DNA from: Xenopus tropicalis
Lineage: Eukaryota > Chordata > Amphibia > Anura > Pipidae
Assembly (NCBI RefSeq): GCF_000004195.4
Contig: NC_030683.2
Coordinates: 91,493,410-91,557,409, forward strand
Direction: 5' to 3'
DNA length: 64,000 bases
Below are positions 11,498 to 23,374 of this stretch, one piece after another. Numbering within the stretch: the stretch's first letter is position 1; each line of letters begins with the position of its first letter. The position numbers were made by a program, and so were the translations under genes. The notes beneath the pieces are model-generated. The model worked only from the letters and a program-made list of their open reading frames with translations. It was not told the origin of the DNA and did not search any database.

Positions 11498-12537
11498 AGC
11501 AAACCATACATGTTGCCTGTGATTTCAAAAGTAGCCTTTGGGATGGAAACTTTAGATGTTTTGTCACTCATGGTAGCGCACATTTACCATGCCAGTACCC
11601 TTTCTTTATAGGGCCATACTTTACAAAACATTAAGTCAAACAGATCTGGCAATCAAGAAATACTGAACCTGGCTTTTTGTACTCAATGAGAAAAAAAAAT
11701 TTTCAAATATCTCAGCCTGCATTACCAAACACCAACAACAACATCATGAGTATTGCAAAACATTGTCCATATATTGCAGCTATTATTTATAGCTGAATAC
11801 ATATCATAGATAGCAAGTGACAAATTGGGTGAATCATTTTATAGTGAATAGTAATATTTGTACGAATAGTGGAGACATTTGCATTTAACACCCAATCACC
11901 CTGCACCACTAAAGGTTAAGAAAAAAAAAATACACACATAAGAACTGCTGCATGGGCAACAATTTTAGCATTCTCTACCACAAACCTATAATGTACTGTT
12001 TCACAGATGTCAATAGTCTAATTAAGATATGAATAGCACTACATGCTGGTAAAAAGGGCAATTTAAAGTGTTTGGTAAAATGCACTCTGTCCTAGTACAA
12101 CATTCTGTTACTGCTAGAGAGTGTGCTGAGAACCTGAATTGTTACTATATCTTTCCACACTAATCTACCAAGTACGCATTGCCATACGATACAGGGATGT
12201 TGGAATAATGCCCACTAAGAATTCAAAACAAAGGGTGAACCAACCTTGCCATCTCTTAATATGAAATAATTGTCATAGCAATTGTAAGTTAACTGCACTG
12301 TAAACATTCTACACACAGGAAAAATGAAGGTGGAAACAGCACTTGTGAAAAGCAGACAAGCGTACAAGTGTAACCATGTGGTCAGTTTTTTGTTGCAACC
12401 AAGAACATACAAACATTTTAGGGATTCCCCTATAAAATAAAAATGTAGTCCCAGAACACACTTGGAAAACAGTAACCTAAAAAGAATAAGAATATGTCCC
12501 ATTAATTCAAGTTAAAGGCAGCCACAATAATATATAT

Positions 12538-12790
12538 CAGGGGTCCCCAACCTTTCTTATTCGTGAGTCACAGTCAAATGTAAAAAGACTTGGAAAGCAA
12601 CACAAGCACCATAAAAGTTAATGGAGGTGCCAATTAAGGGCTAAGATTGGCTATTAGGTATCCTCTATGCACACTATCATCTTACAGGAGGCTTTATTTG
12701 GTAGTAAATCTTGTTTTTATTCAACCTAAACTTGCCCCCAAAATAACTACCTGGTTTGGGGCACGGAGAGCAACATATTGGGGATCACTG
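12538..12790. mobile_element. hAT-type non-autonomous element (CAGGGGTCCCCAACC ends)
   Basis: 253 bp with hAT-like termini (CAGGGGTCCCCAACC and GGGGATCACTG). It is flanked by imperfect 8-bp duplications (ATATATAT/ATATACAT). Same family as 23067-23374 and 25467-25729. Confidence 0.75.
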
Positions 12791-13539
12791 ATATACATTA
12801 TCCTGGATGCTTGGGACCTGAGGTTCTCTGGATTAAGGGGCTTTCTGTAATTTGGATTAGCCTACTAACAAACATTTAAAAATCAATAGGATTTTTTTGC
12901 GACCAATATGAATTTATGCAGCTTAGTTACCATCAAGCGCATCAAGGTACTGTTTTATTATTAAAGAAAAAAAGTAGATACATTTAAAAATTATGCTTTA
13001 AATTAGATAATATATTCAGATGCACAGAGTATGTTTAATTTTCTGTGCCTCATAATAATAGTATCGAAAACTAGTTTAAGTTTATATAAGTATAAACCAT
13101 ATAAAGCTAAGGCTTACAACATGTTAACTCAACTACACAGTCTTACACCCTTGACCTTTAGCTTAAGTTAATGCAGCACGAGAAAAGGAGGAATGGTTGC
13201 ATTGTACAAGGGTGACATATTATACTGTACCTCTATGGCTAATGAAACAGCAATGTGACTGCATTCCTATAAAAGCAAGGGCAACATTCTTGCAAGATCT
13301 AAAATTCCTAACAGTTCCACCTGTACTCTCAGCAATTTTAAGAGCAAGGCATTCAGCCAGTCATTTCCTTTTTCCTAGCATTATTCAGCAGGCCTGCCAA
13401 CAGTTCTGTAGAGTACTTTGAACAGTAGTTTATCTTATTTCATAAATAGTACCAAATTTATTTAATTATACTTAAAAGAAAATGCACAAACACTATCTGA
13501 ACTGCAAAAATGTTTAATTAATGATTATATATATGTATA

Positions 13540-13870
13540 AATATTATCCCCCACCCATTCCAAACATCCATGAGGAATTTGTGATATTGTGCCTCTGATT
13601 GAAACAGGTCCATTGAACCCAATTGGCCGTACATTGGCTGCCCTATGGACCATACCAGCTTTTTATTGGCCCATGTATGGGACCCTCTGATGATCAGGTT
13701 TGATTTTCCTGTCAGATCAAGGACTGGATCAGCACATTGATACGGAACTCGATCCAATGGCCTGTATAGCGGCAATTATGACCAAGGCCCAAATGATAGG
13801 ATCAACCCGATATCACCCACCTCAAAGAGGGCATATCAGGGAAAGATCTGATTGTTTGGTTACCTTACCA
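13540..13870. repeat. Dispersed MITE-like repeat
   Basis: The right part (GGCCCAAATGATAGGATCAA through ATCAGGGAAAGATCTGATTG) is repeated at 31785-31875. No coding signal. Confidence 0.5.
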
Positions 13871-15243
13871 AACAAGTAGATCTTTTAAATTATGGCCATG
13901 TTTATGTTTGCAGAGGCATTTATCCCCATCCTCACCATGTGAATCTATGCTGACATGAAGGATTCTAGGACTTCAAGGCCAAATGAATGAGCTGATGCCA
14001 AAAGGGGGGTGTTTTTTCTCTTTAAGTAAATAATTTATTTTTCTTGGGGGGATTGATCTATAATATTACAATAAATCCTTTTTACTGACATCAACCCCTT
14101 CTTCCGTCAACCTTTGGAATGCCCCAGGACACATTGCTGATTTAAATATGACTGAAAACTTAGAATGTATGTCACTGGCACTGTATCTTCCTTGCCAGCA
14201 ACATAGAGTCTATGTAGTTAGCAGGAAAATGGTTATTCAAAGTTAACAGGACAAAAACATTATTGTTTCTTTTTAGTGTAAATGCTAAGTAGTAGAATTT
14301 AGGAATGAAGTTTACATACCTGTAAAAGCCAAATCAATAAATATTACAGGAAAAATATAAACAACATAGAAACTGTTTTTGCTTGATACACTCCTCACCT
14401 AACAGGATATTCCAGCCATTCCAATTACTACCTGAAAGAGGTCCATGCCTCATACATATGGCAAATTTAATAACTGGTTGGCCAGCTTTCACTTTTAACC
14501 AGTGACTCACTAAAATGAACTGCACACACCAACTAATTATTGCAGAGAATTACTAAACTGCAAAGAAAACAACCACGCGGACCACTATATAGAACAGTTA
14601 TTTTTCACACATCACTGTTTAAAAAGTTTTTTTTTATTTTCAATTAATTCACAAACACAAACTAACAGTCTACAACAAATAAGCAACTAATAAAGCAGTA
14701 ATTATGTCTATATGAACAAAAAATTAATTGAAAAGTTTCTTCTTTTAACATAAAACATACACTTGTCAGCTGTTCTTATAAAGAAATGAATAATATTAAA
14801 AAACATTTGTGTACAAGGACAGCTGCAAGTCTGATACAATGTGCACACTGGATCTTTTGTACTCTTGCTTCTGGATCCACGGGAAGTCTAAAGGCCTCAA
14901 TGGTAATTAATTGCAAGTTTCTTAAATAACAGGGAAAAAATGCTCTTTGGAAAATGAAACAGTTTTTATATTTCCGGACAGCAAAGTGTTCTGGATGAAG
15001 GGAAGAAAAGGAAAGGAAATGTAGTTTCTACATACTTTAGGGCTACTAATGTTATTTAGGCAAACGTTATACTTTCTGGAAAGGGCTGCTGGAACTGTCT
15101 AAAAGCACAGAAGCCATCGGACAGTTGTCCACATGATGGTTCTGATCCAGATGAAGTCTTGGTCCAGCAACCTGGCAAACCCTATTACATTATCTGCATG
15201 TAGTAAGTGTACTAATAAGCATATAACAGACATTTAAAGTACA

Positions 15244-15857
15244 TTAAAGGAGATATGCTGAGCACTGTTACAGTTTATATTATTGTTTAATTATCTTTTT
15301 TTTTCATGATATTAGCAGAATTAAACACAGCTAAGAAGAGGATTTTCATCACCAGCTCTGCTCTGTTGCACTAGCCAGTGTAAAATAGTAGTCACAAAAA
15401 CTAAAAGAGAATTTTAAAAAATGTTAACCACAAGCATGCAAGTGTACTTTAAACAGTTTTACATTTTTTTTTTGGGGGGGGGGGGCTAAGAACTGTCTTT
15501 GATAAAAGTTCTGCATTGTTTGAGCTGAGCTCAGGAGAGGAGGTTAGGAGAAAAAAAGTGAAGCAGACAGCTTTATGGGAACCAGCAATGCCATCTCTTC
15601 ACTGGCTGCTAGACTGGGGGTGTGTTTAGTAATCTGAGTTTAGAACAACTGAGCATGCCCACAAGCCAACAGCCAAAGCAAATTTCTGAGGGAGGAGGCC
15701 GAGTGGGTTACAGGAGGAGAAAGAAAATCTAAGTGATTAAGGGGATGCTGCAGCCTTACTACTAACCTCTGGACAACCAGTGTGGCAGGTATTTAAAGAT
15801 TTCAAAGAGGCTGTTCACTGATTACATTTTTGTGTGAGGGGTTTGCATGTCCTTTAA
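15244..15857 (-). mobile_element. TTAA-flanked MITE, copy 1 of a 0.6-kb family
   Basis: TTAA at 15244-15247 and 15854-15857. In reverse orientation its right part matches 30601 onward (TTAAAGGACA, then CCTCTTTGAAATCTTT, CTGGTTGTCCAGAGGTTA). It lies in the prkcz intron, 213 bp from the start-codon exon. Non-coding. Confidence 0.75.
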
Positions 15858-16069
15858 GCTGCTGCACAGAGCTGGGAGAACTGAGATGCAATTCCATGTT
15901 TTCAAACAGTGGCTATTACCTTTTTTCTTATGGGGAAACTCAACCTAAACAGTACAGAAACCCATTTTTGTGTCCCAACCCACAGGTTACAATTTTCTGC
16001 TTTAAAGCAAATAAAGCTGGTGGGGTCAGCATCCATTTAATCTTACAAAAGTGATTGGTTTTCACTTAC

Positions 16070-16251
16070 CCTTTATAGTGTGCCTTAATTTTAATGTCCT
16101 TTGATAAATCCATTTTTGACCCCATCTTGCTTGGCATGATATTCAGCTACTCCAGTACAGGTTTTTTTAAGTACAAACTGTTCATCAGCAACCAGTCAAG
16201 ACAGCTCTGCTGTTATAGCAGCACTGTTTCAACATAGAAAGTGCTCTTTAC
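16070..16251 (-). CDS. prkcz: prkcz exon with start codon (N-terminus of PKC zeta)
   Basis: The exon is bounded by acceptor TTTTCACAG above 16251 and donor GTAAGTG below 16070. The ATG is at 16137-16135. The 68 coding bases give MPSKMGSKMDLSKDIKIKAH then YK and two bases of a Gly codon. Human PKC zeta starts MPSRTGPKMEG and reaches KAHYGG at the same place, so this is the beginning of the PB1 domain, which binds Par6 or p62. The kinase acts in cell polarity and NF-kB signalling. The 114 bases of 5' UTR in this exon hold two short upstream ORFs. No later exon was recognised between 1 and 16069. The identification rests on a short but well-placed N-terminal match and on synteny with gabrd. Confidence 0.85.
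16147..16235 (-). promoter_or_regulatory. Two overlapping upstream ORFs in the prkcz 5' UTR
   Basis: uORF 1 runs 16235-16185 (16 codons plus TGA). uORF 2 starts on the last base of that stop and runs 16185-16147 (12 codons plus TAG). The main ATG follows 9 nt later at 16137. A stop/start overlap of one base followed by a short gap is an arrangement compatible with termination-reinitiation. Any translational effect is inference. Confidence 0.5.
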
Positions 16252-17708
16252 CTGTGAAAAAAAGACAAATAATGTATTAACATTAGCATTAAATTAGTTG
16301 AACGATAGAAAAGACCAATACAATTCAGTATAGAATATATATTAAAATGTTAAATAGCATAACAAATTAAAAGATATTATGCAAGAGAGTGACATACTAA
16401 TATTTCTGATACATTATTGATATCATGCCAATGCAAGTTAAGCTATCTGGGGAACCTTTCCACAACAATCTAGACTGCTTTTTTTTATAGCTTTTCATTG
16501 TTTAAGAACCTAAATGATGTGTTCTGCAGTGATACTGTGTATCAGACATTAATCTCTAGCCTGCCTTGTGTAAAAAAAAAAAAAAACACAACAATCATAA
16601 CAAATCACAAACCTGTATGAATAAGACCATAAAGCACTGTTAGGTGATGAATTACCTGCATTAATTAGGGTATGCCAACAACTATGGGACTGACACCAGA
16701 TAATTAAATAAGATACAGACATTCTTTGCAGAACTGTACAATTTATGAGAATAGAAAACAAATGGACACATGTATCTGATGGTGCTGGTAAAGGTTTCCA
16801 GTAAGCTACAACACTGCAGCAGATAATCAATAAGCCAAAGTGCAGAGTATAGTGCTGAGAATTATCTCCATGTATAAGAAGCTGGTTTGATAGATACTCA
16901 CAATTCCAGTGTGTCCATCAGACAAACTGTATATTAACAGAGAGATGGAGACAATGCATGTAAAGGGTCCCTATGGCCTTAAATATTTCAGGGTTCCCTC
17001 ATTGTAAAAACTGACAAAGCCAATCCAGAAAGACAAAAGTACCTTTTAGTTCCGGAAATACAAAATATGTCCCAAAATCTGCTAAATCAATAATATCTCA
17101 ATGACTTCCGGCAGAAATGTACTAGAAAAAAGGGACACCATAACAGCCCGCACAAAGGTTATTTCCCTTTTATAGAGTCAAGCAAAACTTATATTGCTCA
17201 AAGCATACCTTTACTGCAATGCTAAACTACTGGTGTTCTACCTATATCTGCCACAATAAGTCATTTAGGGAACCTTCAGCTTATCAAGAAGAAAAATCAG
17301 TAGGTTCAATGGGACTGTTAACCCTAAAAAATCATTCTAAAAGTTTCACTATGCTGGTGGTCAAGCAAAATTAACTTTACTTATACCATATAAATTATTT
17401 AAACATTTTCCCTTCAGTCTTGGAATTCACTGGATTCACAGCAAGCAGGAAGGCGCCATTTTATGGACATTGTCAGTAAAACAAGCTTTGCATCATCCCA
17501 AAATCTTGTGTATGCCCCCGAATAGGAGACCTGATGTCCATGTCAAGTCACAGGCTTCACAATTATAGATGTTAGCAGAGAAGTGGAATGTCAAGAGTGC
17601 AGTGACATTTAGCAACTGTAAAATAGAAAGTGATTGCTATACCTGAGGCATAGAGGCAGGGAAGGCAACAAAAGATTGAAAGACGGATTTTTAAATACAT
17701 TTGTAACA

Positions 17709-18021
17709 GGTACAGGTATGGGATCCATTATCCGGAAACCCGTTATCCAGAAAGTTCCAAATTATGGAAAGACCATCTCCCATAGACTCCATTATAAGAA
17801 AAAAATTCAAATTTTTTAGAAATAATTTCCTTTTTCTCTGTAATAATAAAACAGAACCTTCTACTTGATCCCAACTAAGATATAATAAATCCTTATTGGA
17901 GTCAATACCAGCCTATGGGGTTTATTCAATATTTAAATGATTTTTAGCAGACTGAAGTTATGGTGATCTAAATTACGGAAAGATCCCTTATTCGGAAAAG
18001 CCCAGGTCCCATACCTGTACC
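17709..18021. mobile_element. Inverted-repeat MITE, TACAGGTAT family
   Basis: The termini GGTACAGGTATGGGATCC and its near complement GGTCCCATACCTGTACC close the element. The internal sequence includes CCGTTATCCAGAAAGTTCC. It is one of the best preserved copies of the family in the window. Confidence 0.8.
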
Positions 18022-19159
18022 AGTAAAGATGTTTCAATAAGAAAATGGGGTTTAAAATTTACTTTGAAAAGGGGCTTTTATTATGTGGGTCCATTTTATA
18101 TCCTGGACACAGAGCTATAGCAATTCTATGCTCAAGTTGTAAACTGTGACCAAGGTATGTAGCACATTGCACCTACTACATTTACGGTTTACTAGAAGAT
18201 ACCAAGGGAAGCTAGATGCAAGTGCTTCAGGGTTGAAGTCTGCTCTCACATGTGTTTATGGGAGACACTAGCAAATAGGAGATTATTTACAGACCAAGTT
18301 CATTTGCAAAGCACGGTCACCATACAGAGAACTGAAGGTCTACAGGTGGACCATTATGTGGTAAATTCCTCAGGAAATTAAGAATTTGCATCAGTCCCAG
18401 CACCCAACCCATATCTGCTTACCCTAAGCCCAACCCACACCTGCTTTCTTTCCCACATGCAATTCCACCCAACCCACAACTTAAATGGTCCCCTGTAGCC
18501 CACCTCAGTGCAGCTAATAGGGTAGTTGTGGGCCATCCACACATTGGGGACATCAGGTATGTTCCGTCCCCATCCCAACATATTCCGCAGGTACCCTCCC
18601 CGCTGCATGACTTTACCTGATGGAAGAGGAGCACATCAGTGTTCAAATGCAATCCTCATCCAACAGGATTTTCAAAGCAGGATCTTCCAGGGGCCCCATA
18701 CATGGGCTGAAAACTTGTGTATAAACATGAACGACTAGCTTAACTTGTAATAGACTTATCAGATCTAATTCCTGATTGACTGCTCTTGGCAAATTAGCTC
18801 CTATGTTAGTATATAAGACTCAAAGTAGTAGATCATTTTTTAATTAGTAGGTTATAGATTAGCCTATTCTTAGCAACTTTTTAATTGGTCTTAAATTATA
18901 CCTTCTAGTTCTGCCTGTTAGACAGCAGTAGGCTACTACAATCTGCAATTGCTTTTCTTTTTTTTTTAATTTAGCTTTTGTTTAGCAGCACTTCAGAATT
19001 TAAGCAGCAACATGTTTCTGTAGTGTTGCTAAAGTAAATTGAAAGCTAGCAACCATAAGGCAATAGAAAGACTGAGAGACAAACAGGAGTGGGCCCCACA
19101 GAGCAAAGGGGATTTTGGCTGCTAGAGTCTCTACCTCCATTTGAAAGCTGGGAAGGAGC

Positions 19160-19511
19160 AAAAAAGCTACAGCTACTAACCGGCCTCCCTAACTCCAATC
19201 TCTGCCCCCTACAGTCTATATTAAATACTGCTGCCAGAGTTCACCTCCTCTCATCCAGGAGAGTTCAGGCCCTCCCCCTGCTAAAGCCCTTATTGTGGCT
19301 TCCTATTAAACAAATAATATCTTACAAACTCCTTCTCTTAACCTTCAAAGCCCTCCATTCCTCTGCTCCTCACTACATCTCTTCCCTTGTGTCTCCGTAC
19401 GTTCCCGGCCAACTCCTTCGTTCCTCGCAGAGCAATCGTTTGGCTGTGTCCCCCACTACTTCCTCAACAGGAATTGGATCCAGCCAAATCCACGTGTCTG
19501 GCCAAACCTAA
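19160..19511 (+). pseudogene. Non-LTR retrotransposon reverse transcriptase, C-terminal fragment
   Basis: One frame reads LNTAARVHLLSSRRVQAL then LLWLPIKQIISYKLLLLTFK, ALHSSAPHYISSLVSPYVPG and LLRSS. This is the conserved C-terminal region of L2/Rex-Babar-type LINE reverse transcriptases. It lacks the catalytic RT motifs and the upstream domains, so it is a 5'-truncated remnant. Confidence 0.8.
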
Positions 19512-19659
19512 TCTGTATCCTTAAAATCACGTGACTTTTTGTCACAAACATAGAAGTTGAAAATTTTTCACCAAATACAGTTCTCTTTAGCCCCTGCATG
19601 GCCTAATTTTCATATGCAAATAATTATTCAGATCGGATTAGCGAGGTTGCCAATTGAGC

Positions 19660-19935
19660 GGATCTTCTCCCGATATCCCTACCTACAGGTGGGCGATATC
19701 GGGCTAATTCGAATTAGATTGGCGGGTATATGCGCAGTTGGTTTGGGGACCGGATTAACAAGCTGATGCAGTCCCCAATCCAACTGAAAAATCAAACCTG
19801 CCTGAATGAGATCTGGACGATTTCATGCAAGATGTTGGTCAGGCAGACCCGTCATTTGTGCCCACACACAGGCCGGTCTAAAGGACCAATATCAGCAGCT
19901 AGAATCGGTCCATGTATGGCCACCTTTACTTTAAA
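19660..19935. repeat. Dispersed MITE related to 42595-42752
   Basis: Ends with AGCAGCTAGAATCGGTCCAT and GTATGGCCACCTTTA, which parallel the other copy (GGCAGCTAGAATCGGCCCGT). Non-coding; the left boundary is uncertain. Confidence 0.5.
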
Positions 19936-20166
19936 AACATACAGGGCTCATTAAACCATCCATAGATGTAAAAGAGCTTGGATAACATCATATGTGAAGC
20001 ATACATGTATAAATCTTCCTTAATCATACACCCAGAGCCAAATAATTATTAATAATATAATCTAATATTTAATAACAAACAACTTACATATTGTTAGAAT
20101 AAAAACAGTCTCTGCATAATTTGCAAATCACCTTAAACTGTTTATATTAAATACATTTTTATACCA

Positions 20167-20490
20167 CAGCGTTTTTCAACCACTGTTCCGCGGCACACTA
20201 GTGTGCCGCGAGATGTTTCCTGGTGTGCCGTAGTACCAATGTACTAGGGGGGCACTGCTCTTGGCACCAATGTACTAGGGGGGCACTGCTGCTGGGCACC
20301 AATGTACTAGGGGGGCACTGCTCTTGGCACCAATGTACTAGGGGGCACTGCTGCTGGGCACCAATGTACTAGGGGGGCACTGCTGCTGGGCACAGAGTTA
20401 AATTTTTTAACATTTTCTAATGGTGGTGTGCCTTGTGATTTTTTTCATGAAACAAGTGTGCCTTTGCCCAAAAAAGGTTGAAAAACACTG
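20167..20490. mobile_element. hAT-type MITE carrying a minisatellite (copy 1)
   Basis: 324 bp with termini CAGCGTTTTTCAACC and GGTTGAAAAACACTG, flanked by a perfect 8-bp target duplication TTATACCA (20159-20166 and 20491-20498). The interior has five tandem units of about 31-32 bp (20233-20392) built on CACCAATGTACTAGG, alternating CTCTTGG and CTGCTGGG ends. Nearly identical to 31989-32318. Confidence 0.93.
20233..20392. repeat. Minisatellite, five ~32-bp units
   Basis: Tandem units containing ACCAATGTACTAGGGGGGCA, inside the hAT-type element at 20167-20490. Confidence 0.9.
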
Positions 20491-21030
20491 TTATACCACA
20501 TTCAGAATGTAAAAGGCAACCTGCCAATTGTCTAATGTGTGATGCGGAAGGAAATAGAGGCACTCTATGTGAGTAACTAAGCAATCAGTAGCTAGTTATT
20601 AATCAGTACCCTAACCAGTTACACAGCATTCACAGTGACATAGGACAACAATATCTGTTGCATTACTCTTTTACTGTGAACTTCTTCAGCCTCCATAATA
20701 AACACAGAATGAGCTTTCCCAGAGGTGAATTGCTTTCAGCATGAAACTTGGTCACAAAAAGCTTGTATTATATGGGAAATAAATATTCATTGTGAGTATG
20801 AGAACTTCCCCTTCACAACTGTTGTCACCACTCTGGGGCACAATCATTGCAGTGTTACTGGTACTAAAGTGCTTTACAGCAGCTCTAATCCGGCCTCTAC
20901 AGGAATTCAACAATCACTAGGTAACTTCAGCAGGTGATGGAAAAGCTGAACTGCAGCTCCCAACCAGTGCTGTCATTTTAGCTCCCTACAGGAAGCCAGG
21001 TGATCTCTATTTAAAGAAACAGTAAAGAAA

Positions 21031-21054
21031 TAATGATGATGATGATGATGATGG
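21031..21054 (+). repeat. (GAT)n microsatellite
   Basis: About seven consecutive ATG/GAT triplets (AATGATGATGATG...), shortly downstream of the CpG-rich exon on the minus strand. Confidence 0.85.
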
Positions 21055-21132
21055 GAGCTAGGAAGCTAGGACACCGGACACTTGATACACACACGTATAG
21101 AAAGAAAATACCTGAGTCAGCCTGTCCCTTAC

Positions 21133-21525
21133 CTGCAATACTGATACACACACTTCCTTTTAGCTCGGCTTCTCCACTGAGCCCGATCAGCTACTCCCGG
21201 CCGTAACTCCAGCCGATATCCCCACCCCCCGGTGTAACACGGAATCGGAGGACGAACATTACGGAGCCGAGAGGGAGGAGATACAGGAGGCGTCACTGGA
21301 CAGCGGATACGAGAGGGTTAATAAGTACCAGCTCGTCTAACCCTGTCACAGTGCAACAACTCCAAGCATCCCCTCACACCTGCGCACACTGACCCGCCTC
21401 TTTAGTTGCCAAATTCCTGGCGCTACCAAACAGTTGCCTGTCAGCGCCGCTGGCAAACAACTCCCCGGCTAAAACTCAAGAGTCTCTCCTTGCGAAGCAC
21501 TTCGGACTCTCGAAACATGGCGGAG
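21133..21525 (-). promoter_or_regulatory. prkcz: CpG-rich 5' region and probable non-coding first exon of prkcz
   Basis: The stretch from about 21150 to 21620 is GC-rich with many CpGs, in sharp contrast to the AT-rich surroundings. A consensus donor (CAG/GTAAGG, minus strand) sits at 21133/21132. A transcript from this island would splice into the untranslated part of the exon at 16251. The transcription start is not visible; no TATA box was identified. Several ATGs on the minus strand here open short ORFs, so the exon is non-coding or holds uORFs. No plus-strand gene was seen to the right, but a bidirectional promoter cannot be excluded. The link to prkcz is inferred from strand and distance. 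Confidence 0.65.
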
Positions 21526-23066
21526 TAAACTGGGTGTTAGTGGCAGCCAATAGCAGAGCTCTCCGATAGCTCTCCAGCAAATCGCGTGCTCGTATTGAAA
21601 ATACAGTGTCCAATTACACAGGCCGGCCAAAGGTTAGCTGTCCAATGCAAGACGAATGTTAATTACCTGCCGCAGGACTCAAGGGATTAACCAATAGGGA
21701 CAAAGGAGATTACACCTGCAGCCAGTCATACACTGGGAAAGGGAAGCAAGGCTATAAACCTGTAACTGAGTAACAGGATGGATTGTAGGGAGCTGTCACT
21801 ATTCTGAAGGAATGTGCGCGTTTATTGTTGAGTCACAGTGCATTGCTGATTGTGGAATTCACCTGTTGTAATAAAACATTACCTGGGCGTGTACAAAAAG
21901 GAGCGCTAGTGTGAAAATATGCATGACCATTAGTAATTATACAATAAAAGAACGGAAACGCTGTAAATAGTCACTGAGATGCTCTTGGCTGGCAGGTTGC
22001 TCTGCGAAACTCAATTTCGTTTCTTAAACGTCGTGATAAGTGTGCGTGTAAAGGTTTTAACAGCTGCTCACTAGTATTAACAACATTATAAAATGGTTCC
22101 AACTATAACCAAAATATTGGAGGTTAGACTCCTAACAAAGGGCCAAACTTGTCTCTGTGGTATTCTGTTCTTTCCATGCCTAATTGCCTATTATGATGCT
22201 AAAACTTATAGCGTTCGATATAGTAAATGGCAGTTCTTAGTATATCTTTCCTGTATGATTCACATGGAAAAGTATCTGTGAGGAAGTAAGTGCTCTAAAG
22301 GTGTTATAGTGTAGAGTGCAGTAGCCTTATTATTAATATTAATAAAGTGCATAACATTGTTCAGGAAAAAACCAGTAATCCATAGAGAAGGAAAGTGCTT
22401 GTGCCTGGTATTTATTCTGAATGTGCTAAATTCAAATAACATTTTCAAATTCAAGTTAATATGCAATGTTTTGAAAAAATGCCGGATTGAGGTTGAGTTT
22501 GGTAGAGTTAAAGAAAATTTACACTTTAGTAAATATGCTTCCATATGTCTTATAACTCTTCAAGTTACCTGTGTGGCATTGATTTGTCATCTACGCATCT
22601 ACATTAAAATTTGGTGAAACAGGTTAGTGACCACTCCGAGGAAACATTATTTTTATTGGATAGAGCTAATCACTGATGCATTGCTATGTGTTACTGCCTA
22701 CATAAATATTTGTCCAGTGTTTAGTACATAAGCTCAGGTGAGTTTTGTGGCACACTATAAAGCAGGGCTCGAAGTAGGGGCACCTGCCTATTGCACAATG
22801 GTAGGGGCCGATAGGCCTCTCATCCCCCCCCCCCCCCTCCAGTGTTTGTCAGCGCGAGTTCCCCTCCGGGACATCACCACATGGGCAAGGTGGCCCAGTT
22901 ACAAAGCCAATAGATGAGATACTAATGCAGAGGGTAATGCAAGGAGTGAAAGCCTGGTGTATTGGTCACAATAACTGCATACTTTGCCTGATGTTGGGTA
23001 TGTTTTGCTTGCAGAATGTCAGGGTATCAACAGTAAAATATGGTGGATCATTTGTATAGGTTTAGG

Positions 23067-23374
23067 CAGTGATCCCCAACCAGTGGCTTGTGAGCAACAT
23101 GTTGCTCACCAACCCCTTGGATGTTGCTCTCAGTGCCCCCAAACCAGGTAGTTATTTTTGAATTCCTGACTTGGTGGCAAGTTTTGGTTGAATAAAAACA
23201 AGATTTACTCCCAAATAAAGCCCCCTGTAAGCTGACAGTGTGCATAGAAGCTATCTAATAGCCAATATTAGCCCTTATTTGGCACCTCCATGAACTTTTA
23301 TGATGCTTGTGTTGCTCTCCAAGTCTTTTTACATTTGACTGTGGCTCACGAGTAAGAAAGGTTGGGGACCCCTG
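23067..23374. mobile_element. hAT-type non-autonomous element
   Basis: Termini CAGTGATCCCCAACC and GGTTGGGGACCCCTG. Flanking 8-mers GGTTTAGG (23059-23066) and TGTTTAGG (23375-23382) agree at 7 of 8 positions. Related to 12538-12790, 25467-25729 and the partial copy at 34216. Confidence 0.85.

Noticed and set aside
15470..15483. T/G homopolymer run as a regulatory G-quadruplex
   Set aside because: It is a single G run without the spaced runs needed; simple low-complexity sequence in a MITE.
1..16069. Search for the next prkcz coding exon (rest of the PB1 domain)
   Set aside because: No minus-strand segment resembling the TTFEEL..EVR..C..H block was found by eye, so later exons are assumed to lie beyond position 1.
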